Assembly: GCA_031266155.1 (NCBI GenBank) | Contig: JAISBO010000015.1 | Location: 1-11,270 of the forward strand | Direction: 5' to 3' | Source of the DNA: Puniceicoccales bacterium | GTDB taxonomy: Bacteria; Verrucomicrobiota; Verrucomicrobiia; Opitutales; JAIRKQ01 | DNA: 11,270 nt | Part shown: piece after piece, positions 1 to 7,273 of the stretch | Layout of the letters: the number at the start of each line of letters is the position of its first letter | How positions within the stretch are numbered: position 1 is the stretch's first letter | Program-made: the position numbers and the translations under genes | The notes under the pieces: model-generated | Told to the model about the DNA's origin: nothing | What the model saw: only the letters and a program-made list of their open reading frames with translations | Database searches by the model: none

Positions 1-118
1 GTAGACATTTTCATATCCATAATGGCCACAATTACAATCCTTTCTGCGGAAGAATAAAGATCGCAGATAACAGTCCTTCCTGAAAAGAGCGTAGTCGACA
101 TCACTCCGCAATCCGCAA

Positions 119-317
119 GTGGATGATGCATTCGTAAAGGCACAAGGAAGAACCGGGAACGTTAGTAAAAACAAGACAAGGTGCGGACTACCGCTATGCC
201 GACCTAGGTGAACTGCTCAATACCGTCAAACTAATAATGAAGCAATATAACTTTGCAGTGACAAAAAGGATGACGGAGATAAACGGACGATTTGTCATAA
301 TGTGCAAGTCCATGTGA
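119..317 (+). pseudogene. Remnant of an ERF-family single-strand annealing protein
   Basis: Two overlapping reading frames join into one protein-like fragment. Frame one (119-181) reads VDDAFVKAQGRTGNVSKNKT. After a shift near 180, frame two (about 183-314) continues GADYRYADLGELLNTVK, then KQYNFAVTK, then INGRFVIMCKSM, and stops at 315-317. The pattern of an alanine/AQ helix, a basic NKT segment, Y-x-YADL followed by a long helix, then a 'gl.vtk...nG' strand resembles the N-terminal half of ERF recombinases (P22 Erf, Sak-type), which anneal single-stranded DNA in phage recombination. No start codon with a ribosome binding site is visible, and the C-terminal half is not convincing. A frame at 489-581 reading QDIGKMLAAISY could be a further relic of the same gene. 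The YADL match is my recognition by eye; the call is moderate to weak. Confidence 0.4.
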
Positions 318-600
318 TTCCCTTTCGGGAACATATGTTCGCCTTGAGATACCATATCCAGGCAGGATTTTATACGGGAGTTTCCATCGGCACCAGGGAT
401 ACTTTGAAAAGAGACTTCAAGTTCTGGGTGGTGACAAATGTATCACAGAAAATATTGAAAAAAGTTATGAAAGAGAACACGGAAATATCAGGATATAGGA
501 AAAATGCTGGCAGCAATCAGCTATCCCATTCCTAGTGATCTTCGTAGTGCTCTTTGTGGCTCTCAAAGTAAATAGCATTCATCTTCACTAACCGATTCTT
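318..600. other. No assignable gene between ERF-like remnant and IS5 copy 1
   Basis: An open frame at 302-535 (77 codons, plus strand) has no ribosome binding site and no recognisable motif. It probably represents decayed coding DNA continuing from the upstream remnant rather than an expressed gene. Nothing else can be supported here. Confidence 0.4.
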
Positions 601-1440
601 TTTATTTATATGCCGGACTCGTAAATTCAAATAAAAGAGGAAAAGACAGGCAATAGAAATGTAAGAGAAGAAAGTATGGGCACAGCGGTCGTAGCGGGTG
701 GCAATGCGACGCCAACCCTTCAATCTACCGAACTATTTTCAATTTTGTGGCGCCGTTTATACAGATCTACGGCATAGGGTAACTAGACTTCGCGGTGGCA
801 CATAGGAGGGGGATGCATGGCTCTACCCTGCGTTGTTTCAATTCCTCCCGGAACCAATCGGTGTTGTATCCTTTATCGGCCAGCAGGTAATCCGCATCCG
901 GCAAGTCTTTCAGCAGTTCCCTGGCCCCAACTATGTCGTTAACGTTCCCAGCTGCCAAGAGCAACCTCACTGGCCGCCTAGAGCCATCGCAGACAGCGTG
1001 TAATTTGTTGTCCCTCCCTTGCTATGTTCAATTTGCCGCGACGAATCCCCCTTCCTTTAAACTTGCAACTGTCCCTATGTACTTTCAAGTGAGTTGCGTC
1101 CATTACCAGAACATTCGTACCTTCTTTGGCCAGTTTTTGCAAAATTTTGGCAAACACTCTTCCTTTGCCTCATCGAACAAAGCGATTGTGAAGCGTCTTA
1201 TGGGGACCATATCCTTTCGGTACATCCCGCTTTTCAAATCAAATCATTGCGTAATACGTACACGATTCCACTGATCACCCTTCCATCGCCTACCCGTGGG
1301 TTCCCTCTCGCTTTCGGAAAATATTTCCTTATTTGCTGGAAGGCTTTCCCATCTATCAATTCTTTTTCTTGGCTTTGATTCTTCTTCCCTTTCTTCTTGC
1401 TTATTCTCCTTTATGACTCCTGGCCCCAGTCCCATGCACT
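600..1440 (-). pseudogene. Decayed IS5-family (IS427/IS1031-like) transposase, copy 1
   Basis: Reading the minus strand from about 1385 to 612, transposase segments appear in successive frames. The N-terminus is ELIDGKAFQQIRKYFPKARG then VISGIVYVLRND (1362 to about 1240). The catalytic middle is LLLAAGNVNDIVGARELL then DYLLADKGYNTDWF and VEPCIP (970-790). The C-terminus is GWRRIATRYDRCAHTFF then SYISIACLFLF (720-625). These are the landmarks of IS5-group DDE transposases that move about 0.8-0.9 kb elements: the second catalytic Asp lies in LLADKGY, and RRIATRYDRCAHTFFS closes the protein. The 'RHKIENMFGRLKDW' block carrying the catalytic Glu is scrambled here, and there are several stops and frameshifts, so it cannot make active enzyme. 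It aligns along its length with the copy at 6405-7120 in the same orientation. Exact ends and inverted repeats could not be fixed; boundaries are approximate. Confidence 0.85.
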
Positions 1441-1566
1441 TACAATAAAATCCACCATAGGATTATTTAGATCATTGCGGGCGAAGTATTCAAAATACAG
1501 TAAACGTTACTACAAAACATTCTAATGTCTCTGACTTCTATTAAAAAAATTTGCATAGTCGTAGTA

Positions 1567-1642
1567 GGGTAGCAACGAGGTAGCACGTTTTCAATCTCTG
1601 CAAATATCTGTTCTTCATCGTCATTTGCTACCCCTGCTACCC
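1567..1642. repeat. Imperfect inverted repeat of GGGTAGCA/TGCTACCC units
   Basis: The left arm at 1567-1585 contains GGGTAGCA then GGTAGCA. The right arm at 1626-1642 is TGCTACC then TGCTACCC, the reverse complement with a 2-nt length difference between the two subunits. About 40 nt of AT-rich DNA lies between the arms. Each arm is itself a double motif, so this could be a pair of protein binding sites or a relic of an element end; no T-tract follows, so it does not look like a terminator. Confidence 0.5.
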
Positions 1643-2022
1643 TTTTCCCATATTAAAATAAAAAAATAGAGAAGATATACTTTCATGGAATAATGTTCAT
1701 TGGAGAGAATCCTCTGCTGCAGATTTTCCCTTCTAAGAGAGTCTTAATAAAGCTGATGGGACGACTTTGGCTATAACTGGGACAAAAAATATACACACTA
1801 GAAACAATACCCAGCCGAATATCATCCCTCCAACTAGGTCAACAATGACTGAATGACTGATAGAGTGAGCAGTAGACAGACTTTCTAATCGGTCGACCCA
1901 ATGCAATTCAGCTAGAACCTTCTGTCGATTACATCATAATTGCACGTTGATTTTGTATTAATCCAGGCATTCTCTTCAGGAATCAAATCACTTTTTATCA
2001 TATTATTAAACCCGAGCCATAA

Positions 2023-2044
2023 ACCGGTAAAAATACCGGTAAAA
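2023..2044. repeat. Two ACCGGTAAAA direct repeats with 12-bp period
   Basis: ACCGGTAAAA occurs at 2023-2032 and again at 2035-2044. Each contains the palindrome ACCGGT. The spacing of roughly one helical turn would place two binding proteins on the same DNA face, but no function is shown. Confidence 0.5.
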
Positions 2045-2113
2045 GGGAATTTCAGTCAATTCATTTGAAATTGTGCGATCTTCGTATATACCGCATAAAT
2101 TCAGCCCTTGAAT

Positions 2114-2190
2114 TGGGTGCAGGGGTTGGATTTGAACCAACGACCTTCAGGTTATGAGCCTGACAAGCTACCAGACTGCTCCACCCTGCG
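2114..2190 (-). tRNA. Initiator tRNA-fMet (anticodon CAT), CCA encoded
   Basis: The minus strand from 2190 to 2114 folds into a complete 77-nt cloverleaf. The acceptor arm is CGCAGGG/CCCTGCA, the D-stem GAGC/GCTT, the anticodon stem TCAGG/CCTGA around loop CTCATAA, and the T-stem GTTGG/CCAAC around TTCAAAT, with CCA at 2116-2114. Initiator identity rests on the unpaired C1-A72 and the A11-U24 purine-pyrimidine pair, both hallmarks of bacterial tRNA-fMet that allow formylation and entry to the P site. Two positions are unusual: the third anticodon-stem pair is A29-U41 rather than G-C, leaving two of the usual three G-C pairs, and the discriminator base reads C73 rather than A73. A 6-bp hairpin (AATTCA/TGAATT, 2098-2114) begins directly at the 3' end. 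Confidence 0.95.
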
Positions 2191-2204
2191 ACAAAACATG
2201 TAAG

Positions 2205-2234
2205 ATTCAATATTTCCTCCCATTGCGTTGTCAA
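2205..2234 (-). promoter_or_regulatory. Candidate sigma70 promoter of tRNA-fMet
   Basis: On the minus strand a consensus -35 TTGACA (2234-2229) is followed after 18 nt by TTGAAT (2210-2205). An overlapping TATTGA gives 15-nt spacing as an alternative -10. Predicted initiation near 2198 would leave a leader of under 10 nt before the tRNA 5' end at 2190, which fits a tRNA promoter. Confidence 0.5.
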
Positions 2235-2284
2235 GTGCCAAATTTATCTTTTTGAAAAATTACCCGAATGCGTGATGGAAATGA

Positions 2285-2319
2285 AGGGAAAAAGGCTCGA
2301 AATTATGCTCTTTTTCCCT
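2285..2319 (-). terminator. Hairpin downstream of sctC, possible terminator
   Basis: AGGGAAAAAG (2285-2294) and CTTTTTCCCT (2310-2319) are perfect 10-bp complements around a 15-nt loop, 53-87 nt beyond the sctC stop. The pyrimidine-rich descending arm contains a T5 run, but no long T-tract follows the stem on the minus strand, so a factor-independent terminator is plausible rather than certain. Confidence 0.4.
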
Positions 2320-2371
2320 CTTTACTCAACAAATGTGGGAACGCAGAAAGGTAAATTAAACGGCGTTAATG

Positions 2372-4273
2372 TCAATTAAGCCTGGGATTAGGGCGTTTAG
2401 GTTTAGAACGCTTTTCTTTTGGCCATTGGGTGGTTAGCGGATAATCATCGGATTCAAGGGTTCCCGTGGCCGTAAGCTGCCCGTTTTGTACGAATCTGTC
2501 ATACTTATGGTCATCGCTGCGGATTTCCACGACGGATGGAGAAATTACGTAAATTCGTTCTTTAATCTCTTTGCTGTCAGTCGTGTGCTTGAATAACATT
2601 CCGACTAAAGGTAAATGCTGCAATATGGGGATGCCACTGTCTTTTTTTTGGTTTATTTCCGAGTCATAACCTCCTATAACCAAGCTTTGACCTTCGTATA
2701 ATACGGATTGTGTATTAAGGGAATGTTGGGTTACGGCAGGAGCTTGCTTGTCATTAATAACAGCATCAAAACTTCCGTCGGATATGTCAACGAATAGCTT
2801 CATTTTATGTTTACCATCCCCATCAATATCTCCTGGAATGATATGGGGAACAACCTGTAACTTGGTGGTGGCAGATTGGGTATATGCATTTGAATTATTT
2901 GCTCCTGATATTGTGGCGTAGTGTACTTTGTCAGTCTCTAAAATTGCTGCAACGTTGTCAAGCGTCAGCACGGATGGTCGGGAAACCGCCTGCCCGTTAC
3001 TATTCTTTTCCAAAGCATCAATGACAGGGTTTATGGTGGCACTTTTTATTACACCCAAATGCCCAGCAATTGAACCCTTTACTGTATCACCGATGGAAAT
3101 AGCATTTCCAGTAGTCATGGACATTCCGCTATCTATCATTGAAAGACCAATCTCAGCACCGTTTGAAAGCTTAGTGTGGATGCCGGGAATTCCCAAAGCA
3201 AGGGACGAGGATTTGTTTACATCCACGATGGCAACATCAATTTTTATAACTTCGCATGGTACGTCGAGTTTCGATATAATTTCTTCGTAAAATGGCATAT
3301 TTTCCCGCCTATCACGAATTATTATCGCATTCAACCGTTGGTCACAGGTTATAAAGCCAGGTAAAGAAGTCCCTGAAATATCTACGCTGTTACTATCCCC
3401 TGACGATTTGTCCCCCGACGATTTATCATTTTTGCCATTGTCGGAAATTTTCCCATCCTTCTGCATGTTTTTGATATTGTTATTTATGTCCTTCGCGTAT
3501 GGTGGGGTATCGTCGAGCATTCCTACCATCTGCTGGTATTCTATTTGCTTTTGATTCCCCCCTACGTTAACGTTGAAAGGAGATAACGCCGCGGATAATT
3601 GTTGGCCCGTAACGATACTTTGCAATAGGCTTGAGACACCGGGGACGGAAATCGAACCATTGGCATAGTTAAATGTCATGTCATAGGCCCAGGCGTACTT
3701 TAAAGGTATGATTTTCACAATGGTGGTGTCGGAAATCTTACTTGGAACAAACTTGGTGGCTATGTCGTTGATTACATTGATATACTGGGGAGGTGCAGTT
3801 ACTATTAGGACGTTTGCTTCGCCGACGTCTCGGAATGAAAAATCGGAAGCTACGAATCCCAGACGTGATAAAATCACGGACAATGTGCCAATTCCATCCG
3901 GATCCATTCTGAAAATCTGTGTTTGCAGCTCGGCATTTGTATAGACGAACATTATTTTACCATCGAAAAACCAAACCAAACCGTAGGCCTTGGTTATGTA
4001 ATTCCAAAATTCCGCTGGATCCATTTTACTGAACTTACCATTTACGGTGTAGTTTATTCTATCGCTGATTACAACGGTTATGCCCTGCATTGAGAAAAAA
4101 TCTTGTATGAGGGCAGGTAAACTTTGGTCCTTTGCAAAGTGATAATAGCTCGACTTTGAAAAAGGGAGTACGCCATATGGTGAAACGCCAACGGGACCTC
4201 TTTCTTCCGCGTAAAGTGCACAACAGACGAAAACCAATGCAAACTGAAAAAACTTTTTTATCGTTCCCATCAT
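2372..4273 (-). CDS. sctC: Type III secretion outer-membrane secretin SctC (YscC family)
   Basis: This gene encodes the secretin that forms the outer-membrane ring of the injectisome. I place the start at 4273, giving 633 residues, although the frame is open 23 codons further upstream. The ATG at 4273 overlaps the TGA of the preceding chaperone gene as ATGA, and the protein then opens with a signal peptide (basic KK, hydrophobic FFQFALVFVCCALYA, cleavage near residue 22). Residues 50-115 form the N0/N1-type region (FSMQGITVVISDRINYTVNG, DPAEFWNYITKAYGLVWFFDG) typical of SctC. Residues 150-345 hold further ring modules, with a low-complexity Asp/Lys/Ser insert at 270-300. The secretin channel domain spans about 345-585, with SRPSVLTLDN (431-440), EGQSLVIGGY (527-536) and IPILQHLPLVGMLFK (548-562). 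The C-terminal 45 residues are hydrophilic and end Lys/Arg/Pro-rich, where pilotin-binding tails often lie. Length matches the family. No Shine-Dalgarno precedes 4273, consistent with translational coupling. Confidence 0.9.
   Translation of the reverse strand: MMGTIKKFFQFALVFVCCALYAEERGPVGVSPYGVLPFSKSSYYHFAKDQSLPALIQDFFSMQGITVVISDRINYTVNGKFSKMDPAEFWNYITKAYGLVWFFDGKIMFVYTNAELQTQIFRMDPDGIGTLSVILSRLGFVASDFSFRDVGEANVLIVTAPPQYINVINDIATKFVPSKISDTTIVKIIPLKYAWAYDMTFNYANGSISVPGVSSLLQSIVTGQQLSAALSPFNVNVGGNQKQIEYQQMVGMLDDTPPYAKDINNNIKNMQKDGKISDNGKNDKSSGDKSSGDSNSVDISGTSLPGFITCDQRLNAIIIRDRRENMPFYEEIISKLDVPCEVIKIDVAIVDVNKSSSLALGIPGIHTKLSNGAEIGLSMIDSGMSMTTGNAISIGDTVKGSIAGHLGVIKSATINPVIDALEKNSNGQAVSRPSVLTLDNVAAILETDKVHYATISGANNSNAYTQSATTKLQVVPHIIPGDIDGDGKHKMKLFVDISDGSFDAVINDKQAPAVTQHSLNTQSVLYEGQSLVIGGYDSEINQKKDSGIPILQHLPLVGMLFKHTTDSKEIKERIYVISPSVVEIRSDDHKYDRFVQNGQLTATGTLESDDYPLTTQWPKEKRSKPKRPNPRLN
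3397..3426 (-). repeat. 15-bp imperfect tandem repeat inside sctC
   Basis: Two adjacent 15-bp units (3397-3411 and 3412-3426) differ at two bases and encode DKSSG twice in the linker of SctC. The repeat is in frame and lies in a low-complexity segment, so replication slippage there would change linker length without breaking the protein. Confidence 0.75.
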
Positions 4274-4719
4274 TTTAGAGAAAATTTCAATAGCGGAGAT
4301 ATTGTAGCAGATGATTGCTTCCTTTTCAAGGCCATATCCCAAAAATCTACACTCTGGATAAAAGATTCGACCATATCAATGACTTTTTCCGTGGACGTTT
4401 CAAGTAAGGAAATGTACCGCGTTACGGTTAATCGGTTTGTGCGTTTGTCCATGGATAAAACATCATCGTGTTGGACGATCCTAATAAAATTGGCCTGAAG
4501 AAGATAACGAAATTTTATTTCGCTTGCATTTGCTGCCGATGGGCTTTGAATGGGCTCCCCAAACATTCCCTGGGCTACCATTTTATCCCTAGCCGACTGA
4601 AACATTCGAATCTCAATATCGTTATCCAGGATGGCATACTTTTCACCATACTCATTGCTGGCCCATTGGCTTATTCTGAAAAGCTCAGAAACTATGTCCA
4701 CTGCTTCCGTATACTCCAT
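4270..4719 (-). CDS. CesT/SycE-like type III secretion chaperone (YscB-position)
   Basis: The 149-residue product has the layout of class I T3SS chaperones, small cytosolic dimers that hold a substrate in a secretion-competent state. An N-terminal helix (1-22) is followed by short strands (YAILDNDIEIRMF, 28-40), the helix FRYLLQANFIR (70-80), the strand-turn block VLSMDKRTNRLTVTRYISL (87-105), and a C-terminal helix KVIDMVESFIQSVDFWDMAL (112-131). The pattern 'LLqANf...ls.D..tnrLtvtr.i.l....' is the family signature as I know it. The gene directly precedes sctC with a 4-nt ATGA overlap. In Yersinia, yscB, whose product is half of the YopN gatekeeper chaperone, precedes yscC in the same way, so a gatekeeper-chaperone role is reasonable but inferred. 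A GAGGG motif lies 12 nt before the ATG, further than usual. The promoter candidate at 4737-4764 would serve both genes. Confidence 0.65.
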   Translation of the reverse strand: MEYTEAVDIVSELFRISQWASNEYGEKYAILDNDIEIRMFQSARDKMVAQGMFGEPIQSPSAANASEIKFRYLLQANFIRIVQHDDVLSMDKRTNRLTVTRYISLLETSTEKVIDMVESFIQSVDFWDMALKRKQSSATISPLLKFSLK

Positions 4720-4736
4720 AAAATAAAGATTCCCTC

Positions 4737-4764
4737 ATTGTATATAAGAATTTACAAACAACAA
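4737..4764 (-). promoter_or_regulatory. Candidate promoter of the chaperone-sctC operon
   Basis: Minus-strand TTGTTG (4764-4759) and TACAAT (4742-4737) are separated by 16 nt. The -10 matches consensus at five of six positions; the -35 matches only the TTG core. It lies in the 62-bp gap after glyS and about 18 nt before the chaperone start, so the secretion operon can be transcribed separately from glyS. Confidence 0.4.
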
Positions 4765-4781
4765 GCTAAATGATGATACTT

Positions 4782-6293
4782 TTAAAAAATTTTATCATTC
4801 ATCAACAAAATTAATTTTTCCAAAGATATTCTCTCCTGCTGCATTGAATCTCTGTCTCTTAGTGTAAAGGTACCATCCTTTAGGCTATCGAAATCAACGG
4901 TTATGCAATAGGGAGTCCCAATTTCATCCATCCTTCTATACCTTCTCCCAATGGCTCCACTGGCATCGTAGAAAACATTCCACCGCTGCTGGAGGTTTTT
5001 GTATATTTCCTGAGCCCTAGCGACGATTTCGGGATTGTTTTTTACCAGCGGAAATATGGCCGCTTTAACGGGGGCAATGCGGGGAACAAATTTCAAAACC
5101 GTACGCATTTCATCGTCGACTTTTTCCTCATGGTAGGCGGAACAGACGACGGCAAGCAACGTGCGGTCTACCCCCACGGCGGGTTCTATAACATGGGGAA
5201 TATATTTTCTCTTTGTGTTTTCATCGAAATACTCCATCGATTGCCCACTGTGACTCTGATGTTGGGCAAGGTCAAAATTTCCACGGGCAGCAATTCCTTC
5301 GAGCTCCTGCACGCCAAAAGGATATTTAAAGGTGATATCCGTACATGCCTTTGAATAATGTGCCAGCTTTTCCTTGCCATGTACATCAAACCCCAATAAA
5401 TCTTCGCAAATTCCTATGCTTTTATGCCATTTCAGTCGCTCGTCTATCCAATATCTATGCCAATTCTGCCATGCTTCTTCCGAGTCGTCGATGAAAAATT
5501 CCAATTCCATTTGTTCGAATTCTCGGGAGCGGAAAATAAAATTTCTAGGGGTGATTTCATTCCTAAATGACCTTCCCATCTGTGCGATTCCAAATGGAAT
5601 TTTCACCCGCATCGTATCGATAACGTTCAGAAAATTAACAAATGTACCCTGGGCAGTTTCTGGACGCAGATAGGCTACGGAGGTATCATCGGAAACAGCT
5701 CCGACATGGGTCTGAAACGTTAGGTTGAATTCCCGCGGTAGGGTTAGTGTTCCAATCGTTCCCGTTACGGGGGAAGGAATTAAAGCCATTTCTTCATCGG
5801 AAGCTTCCACAACCGATTTGATTTCCAATTTTTGCAATGTTCCTGCCTTTTTTGATTTTTTTTTCAACGTTTCAGCTGCCATTTCAGCTGCTTCTACAAG
5901 GTTGCCACATTCTTGAACACAAATATAACCTATGGATTCGCCGTCGATAACTACGTTTGCAAAAAATAGTTGGTCCGCCCGAAAGCGCATTTTGGATTCT
6001 TTGCAATCCACCATTGGATCGGAAAATCCAGCCACATGGCCCGAGGCTTCCCAAACTTTTTTAGGCGAAATTATTGAGCAATCTAGGCCAACAACATCGC
6101 CACGCCTTTTCACCACATCCGACCACCAAGCTTCCTTTATATTACGCTTTAGTTCCACCCCGAGCGGTCCATAGTCGAAAAAACCGTTCAAACCACCATA
6201 AATATCGGACGATCTAAAAATGAAACCTCTCCGTTTCATCAATGAAACTATCTTTTCCATCCGATCTGCATCTTTGTCGCTGATTTCTGGCAT
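4782..6293 (-). CDS. glyS: Glycine--tRNA ligase, single-chain alpha2 type
   Basis: This class II aminoacyl-tRNA synthetase charges tRNA-Gly with glycine in the cytosol, and its 503 residues match the homodimeric form rather than the alpha2beta2 enzyme. The N-terminal part has MEKIVSLMKRRGF (12-24) and YGGLNGFFDYGPLGVELKRN (32-51). LRPETAQGTFVNF lies at 209-221. Motif 2 is RSFRNEITPRN then RSREFEQME (241-263). Motif 3 is EPAVGVDRTLLAVV (370-383). The anticodon-binding domain runs from APVKAAIFPL (407) to about 500. The 115-185 insert has no CxxC zinc-ribbon pair and instead reads PSPVTGTIGTL, a variant I associate with Verrucomicrobia, Chlorobi and similar phyla. ATG 6293 lacks a Shine-Dalgarno, and TATATT/TATTGA sequences about 15 nt upstream could be a -10 box with TTGTAT as -35, so the mRNA may be nearly leaderless. 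Met12 is an alternative start. IS5 copy 2 lies about 110 bp upstream. Confidence 0.96.
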   Translation of the reverse strand: MPEISDKDADRMEKIVSLMKRRGFIFRSSDIYGGLNGFFDYGPLGVELKRNIKEAWWSDVVKRRGDVVGLDCSIISPKKVWEASGHVAGFSDPMVDCKESKMRFRADQLFFANVVIDGESIGYICVQECGNLVEAAEMAAETLKKKSKKAGTLQKLEIKSVVEASDEEMALIPSPVTGTIGTLTLPREFNLTFQTHVGAVSDDTSVAYLRPETAQGTFVNFLNVIDTMRVKIPFGIAQMGRSFRNEITPRNFIFRSREFEQMELEFFIDDSEEAWQNWHRYWIDERLKWHKSIGICEDLLGFDVHGKEKLAHYSKACTDITFKYPFGVQELEGIAARGNFDLAQHQSHSGQSMEYFDENTKRKYIPHVIEPAVGVDRTLLAVVCSAYHEEKVDDEMRTVLKFVPRIAPVKAAIFPLVKNNPEIVARAQEIYKNLQQRWNVFYDASGAIGRRYRRMDEIGTPYCITVDFDSLKDGTFTLRDRDSMQQERISLEKLILLMNDKIF

Positions 6294-6404
6294 GGAGGAA
6301 TCAATATAAAATCCACACGGGAATACAACGGTTAAATTTCATTCCTAGACTGCCGTTTGGTCGGTTTTAGGGATGCACAAAATCATATTGGCTAGGTTCA
6401 GGAT

Positions 6405-7120
6405 TCATAAATTCATGCAAAACTCAAAATAAAAGAGAAAAGAACAGGCGATAGAGACGGAAGAGAAGAAGATATGGGCACAGCGGTCGTAGAGGGTGGC
6501 AATGGGGTGCCAATCTTTCAATCTACTGAACATATTTTCAATTTTATGGCGCCCCTTATACAGATCTACGCCGTAAGGCAACTGGAGAAACCAGTCGACG
6601 CCATATCCTTTATCGGCCAGTAGGTAATCCGCATCCGGCAGGTCTTTCAGCAATTTCCTAGCCCCCAACCCATGTCGTTAATATTTCTGGCTGTTAGGAG
6701 TAACCTCACTGGCCGCTAGAAGCATCGCAGACAGCGTATAATTTGCTGCCAAGCCCTCCTTGGTGTCCCGATCTGCTACGGCGAAGCGCCCCCTTCCCTT
6801 AGACTTGCAGCCATTCTGTGCACTCTTAAGTGGGGCACATCCATCATTAGAATATTTGTGCCTTCCTCTGTCAGCTTTTGCAAAATTCTGGCGAACATTC
6901 CTCCCTTGCTCCATCGAATAAAGCAATTATGAAGCATCTTAGGGTCCATATTTTTTCGGCGCATCCCGCCTTTCAAACCATTGCGGAGTACGTAGACGAT
7001 TCCGCTGATCATTCTTTCGTCGTCCATCCGTGGAGTTCCTACTTACTTTCGGAAAATATTTACTTATTTACTCAAGGGCTCTTTCCTTTTTTACGGGTCT
7101 CGACCCTGGCCAGTCGGCAA
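6405..7120 (-). pseudogene. Decayed IS5-family (IS427/IS1031-like) transposase, copy 2
   Basis: The minus-strand reading gives MDDERMISGIVYVLRNG (7027 down), CFIRWSKGGMFARILQKL, then NILMMDVPHLRVHRMAASL, which holds the first catalytic Asp. A frame change leads to DTKEGLAANYTLSAMLLAAS (about 6760-6700), and another to ARKLLKDLPDADYLLADKGY, RHKIENMFSRLKDW and IATLYDRCAHIFFSSVSIA (6668-6430), which carry the second Asp and the Glu. All three DDE landmarks can therefore still be read, unlike copy 1, but across at least three frames. Between DKGYGVDWF and LPYGVDLYKGRH about 15-20 residues present in relatives (the PCIPPR... segment) are missing, so there is also an internal deletion. TTGGCTAGG (6388-6396) and CTTAGCCAG (7134-7142) are a weak candidate pair of terminal inverted repeats, which would make the element about 755 bp. 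Confidence 0.85.
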
Positions 7121-7273
7121 ACATTTCAAATTTCTTAGCCAGAGGTGTTATTTTAAAAGGTACACACATACAGATGATAGGAAAATGACTTTGATTCCGG
7201 CACGGAAAATGTAAAATTTTACTAGACTAAGGTGCTTTATTTTTTACACTGATACCCGAGCTGTGGGCCAAAT

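Larger units (their letters stand above)
1441..2113. other. Intergenic DNA without a convincing gene
   Basis: No long open frame with a start and ribosome binding site was found on either strand. A minus-strand frame at 1470-1652 is open for 61 codons and reads RVAGVANDDEEQIFAEIENV, but it lacks a start codon near its head and I recognise no family; it could be the tail of a decayed gene. The region also contains an inverted repeat (1567-1642), an 8-bp tandem ATGACTGA (1845-1860) and a spaced ACCGGTAAAA repeat (2023-2044). It looks like decaying accessory DNA between IS5 copy 1 and the tRNA. Confidence 0.5.

Noticed and set aside
933..1378. Overlapping plus-strand frames of 113 and 94 codons
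   Set aside because: They are antisense to the decayed IS5 transposase; the minus strand carries the recognisable protein segments.
2928..3290. Open frame of 120 codons on the plus strand
   Set aside because: It is antisense to the secretin domain of sctC, whose protein signature is unambiguous. Other plus-strand frames inside sctC and glyS are likewise shadows.
4270..4342. Upstream start for SctC at 4342
   Set aside because: It would overlap the chaperone gene by 73 bp and bury the signal peptide behind 23 polar residues. The ATG at 4273 gives an ATGA overlap and an N-terminal signal peptide.
4782..4802. Inverted ATGATA/TATCAT pair around the glyS stop codon as a terminator
   Set aside because: The stem is only 6 AT-rich base pairs across an A/T loop that includes the stop codon, with no T-tract after it; too weak to call.
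527..7229. CATTCCTAG at 527-535 and 6340-6348, and CTAGACT near 6345 and 7223, as IS target duplications
   Set aside because: They do not sit symmetrically at matching element ends and no convincing terminal inverted repeats adjoin them.
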